Positions 53,490 to 54,534 of a DNA stretch of 54,534 nucleotides are shown in pieces. The stretch is taken from contig DLKG01000008.1 of assembly GCA_002490315.1 (NCBI GenBank), positions 1 through 54,534 on the forward strand, given 5' to 3'. The number at the start of each line of letters is the position of its first letter. The first letter of the stretch is position 1. Position numbers and translations under genes: made by a program. The notes below the pieces were generated by a model. That model worked only from the letters and a program-made list of their open reading frames with translations. It had not been told where the DNA came from and made no database searches. Source of the DNA: Prevotella sp. UBA7594 (GTDB lineage: Bacteria > Bacteroidota > Bacteroidia > Bacteroidales > Bacteroidaceae).

Positions 53490-54534
53490 TTAAGAGATCA
53501 TCCAATCTTCGATATTGCCCGTAGTCGAGTCGAAGTTGATGTCCACCTTGGTTATTGGCAAGCCACTGAGGGCAAAACGCTTATGATAGTTTTTGAGATT
53601 GATTTGTCCCAAAGCTACTTGCGCACTCTTATTGAGTTTCAACTCAACGAGATACAGGTCGGTCTTGGTTTGCAACACCATATCCACTCTGCCCTTCGGC
53701 GTATGTACCTCCACATCCACCACGAATGCCGTAAGCAATGTGAAGATGATGTAGAGCATCTGTTGGTAATGTCCCTCGTAATTGGTTACATTGCAATAAG
53801 GCACCGTGCCGAGATAGTCTTGCAGCAGATGCAAGGCTCCATCCATATCCTTGCGACGGATGAGTCCCGACATGCGGGCTATCGCCACACCACCACGCTC
53901 GGCATAAATGCCATCCACATAGTTGGGCAAGAGATTTTCGAAGATACCCACACGAATCTCCTTGTTCGGAATATCAAGCGTATAGAGTTCGATGTCGCTG
54001 TCGTAATCCTTGATAGTGACATAGCCACTTTGGTATAAGAGAGGCGTGATGGTCCTCATCTTCTCCGTAGGCGCATCAAATGCAGACGCAAGTGCCTCGA
54101 TTGGTGCGATATTGGTTGGCAAGACATTATACTTGTTGAGCATATTGATAAGATAAGTAGGCGTACCTGAGCAGAACCAATATTTGCCAAACTTTCGTTC
54201 TGCAAAACAATTGAGCAAACTATATGGATTAAACACATTTGGAGATTTACTTGCAAAATGATAGCCGTCATAGTTTTCTTTCAGTTTAGCTATTGTTTGC
54301 TCTCTATCCAATCCCTGTGCCTCTGCAAGCATATCAATGTCTTCCGACATCTGTGTCAACAGTTCCTCCTTGGTGATGCCACAGATTCCAGCATACTCAT
54401 CAGTCATTGAAATATTAGTGATATTGTTTAGCTCACTGAAAATACTTACCTGCGAGAACTTGGTGATGCCTGTGAGGAAGACGAAGCGAAGCTTAGCCTC
54501 GCCATACTTCAGCGGCTAAAGAAATTGCGCATCG
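53490..54534 (-). pseudogene. AAA-ATPase-like/PD-(D/E)XK protein, second copy, frameshifted and cut by the window edge
   Basis: A paralogue of the 24810-26414 protein. The readable part includes LRFVFLTGITKFSQVSIFSE, YDGYHFASKSPNVFNPYSLL and the C-terminal nuclease motif RVDMVLQTKTDLYLVELKLN. Homology continues upstream of the first in-frame ATG (54407). In the upstream segment the frame reading KYGEAKLRFVFLTG meets TAG, whereas MRNFFSR is encoded in another frame that meets TGA at 54509-54511. A one-base loss near 54511-54515 explains both (AGCC where AGCCC would restore FFSPLKYG). Either the gene is broken or the base is a sequencing error. The Walker motifs would lie outside the window. 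Confidence 0.8.

Overview
The window comes from a Bacteroidales bacterium, most likely a Prevotella-like member of the Prevotellaceae. The evidence is several Bacteroidota-type promoter boxes (TAnnTTTG), fimbrillin, DUF3575 and DUF5119 lipoproteins, Bacteroidota-only families (DUF4199, DUF6048, DUF6452), a 'YDLSGRR...IYIVRGK' type C-terminus on a giant exported protein, and GLUG-like and InlB-like surface modules. This assignment rests on reading the proteins; no search was run.

Positions 1-19,250 are mostly housekeeping. At the left edge is the 3' part of a sigma-54-dependent response regulator, followed directly by a short menE (menaquinone synthesis). A secreted HEAT-like protein and a MATE exporter follow. 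A minus-strand run carries an M3 peptidase, dCMP deaminase, S41 protease, 5-formyl-THF cyclo-ligase and menC. A second minus-strand run carries DUF4199, a GT2 glycosyltransferase, DUF6452, DUF6048, ApbE and a Crp/Fnr regulator. A FlgT-C-like periplasmic protein, a HAD phosphatase and pgi complete this part.

Positions 19,500-28,750 are a fimbria-type locus. A near-consensus promoter precedes DUF3575 and DUF5119 (ATGA overlap), then a 592-aa fimbrillin-like lipoprotein. Next come a MITE-like palindrome, an AAA-ATPase/PD-(D/E)XK protein whose stop overlaps the start of a second fimbrillin (TAATG), and a third fimbrillin.

Positions 28,815-53,169 hold two giant exported proteins. The first (5213 aa) is built from about 40 glycine-rich 'YGGG' units, arranged partly in a higher-order repeat of about 537 residues. 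The second (2408 aa) has InlB-like repeats and a C-terminal pectin methylesterase domain with its catalytic residues intact. Between them lies a REP-associated tyrosine (HUH) transposase homologue with an unusual DprA/LOG-like C-terminal region. Related GCGTTTCnACGCC palindromes lie just upstream of it, inside it, and in frame inside the 5213-aa gene.

The window ends in a second AAA-ATPase/PD-(D/E)XK gene on the minus strand, which has a one-base frameshift near the edge. Fimbrial lipoproteins, giant surface proteins and a carbohydrate esterase together look like a surface attachment and plant-glycan-contact locus that is being remodelled by small palindromic repeats. The functional link between these parts is inference.
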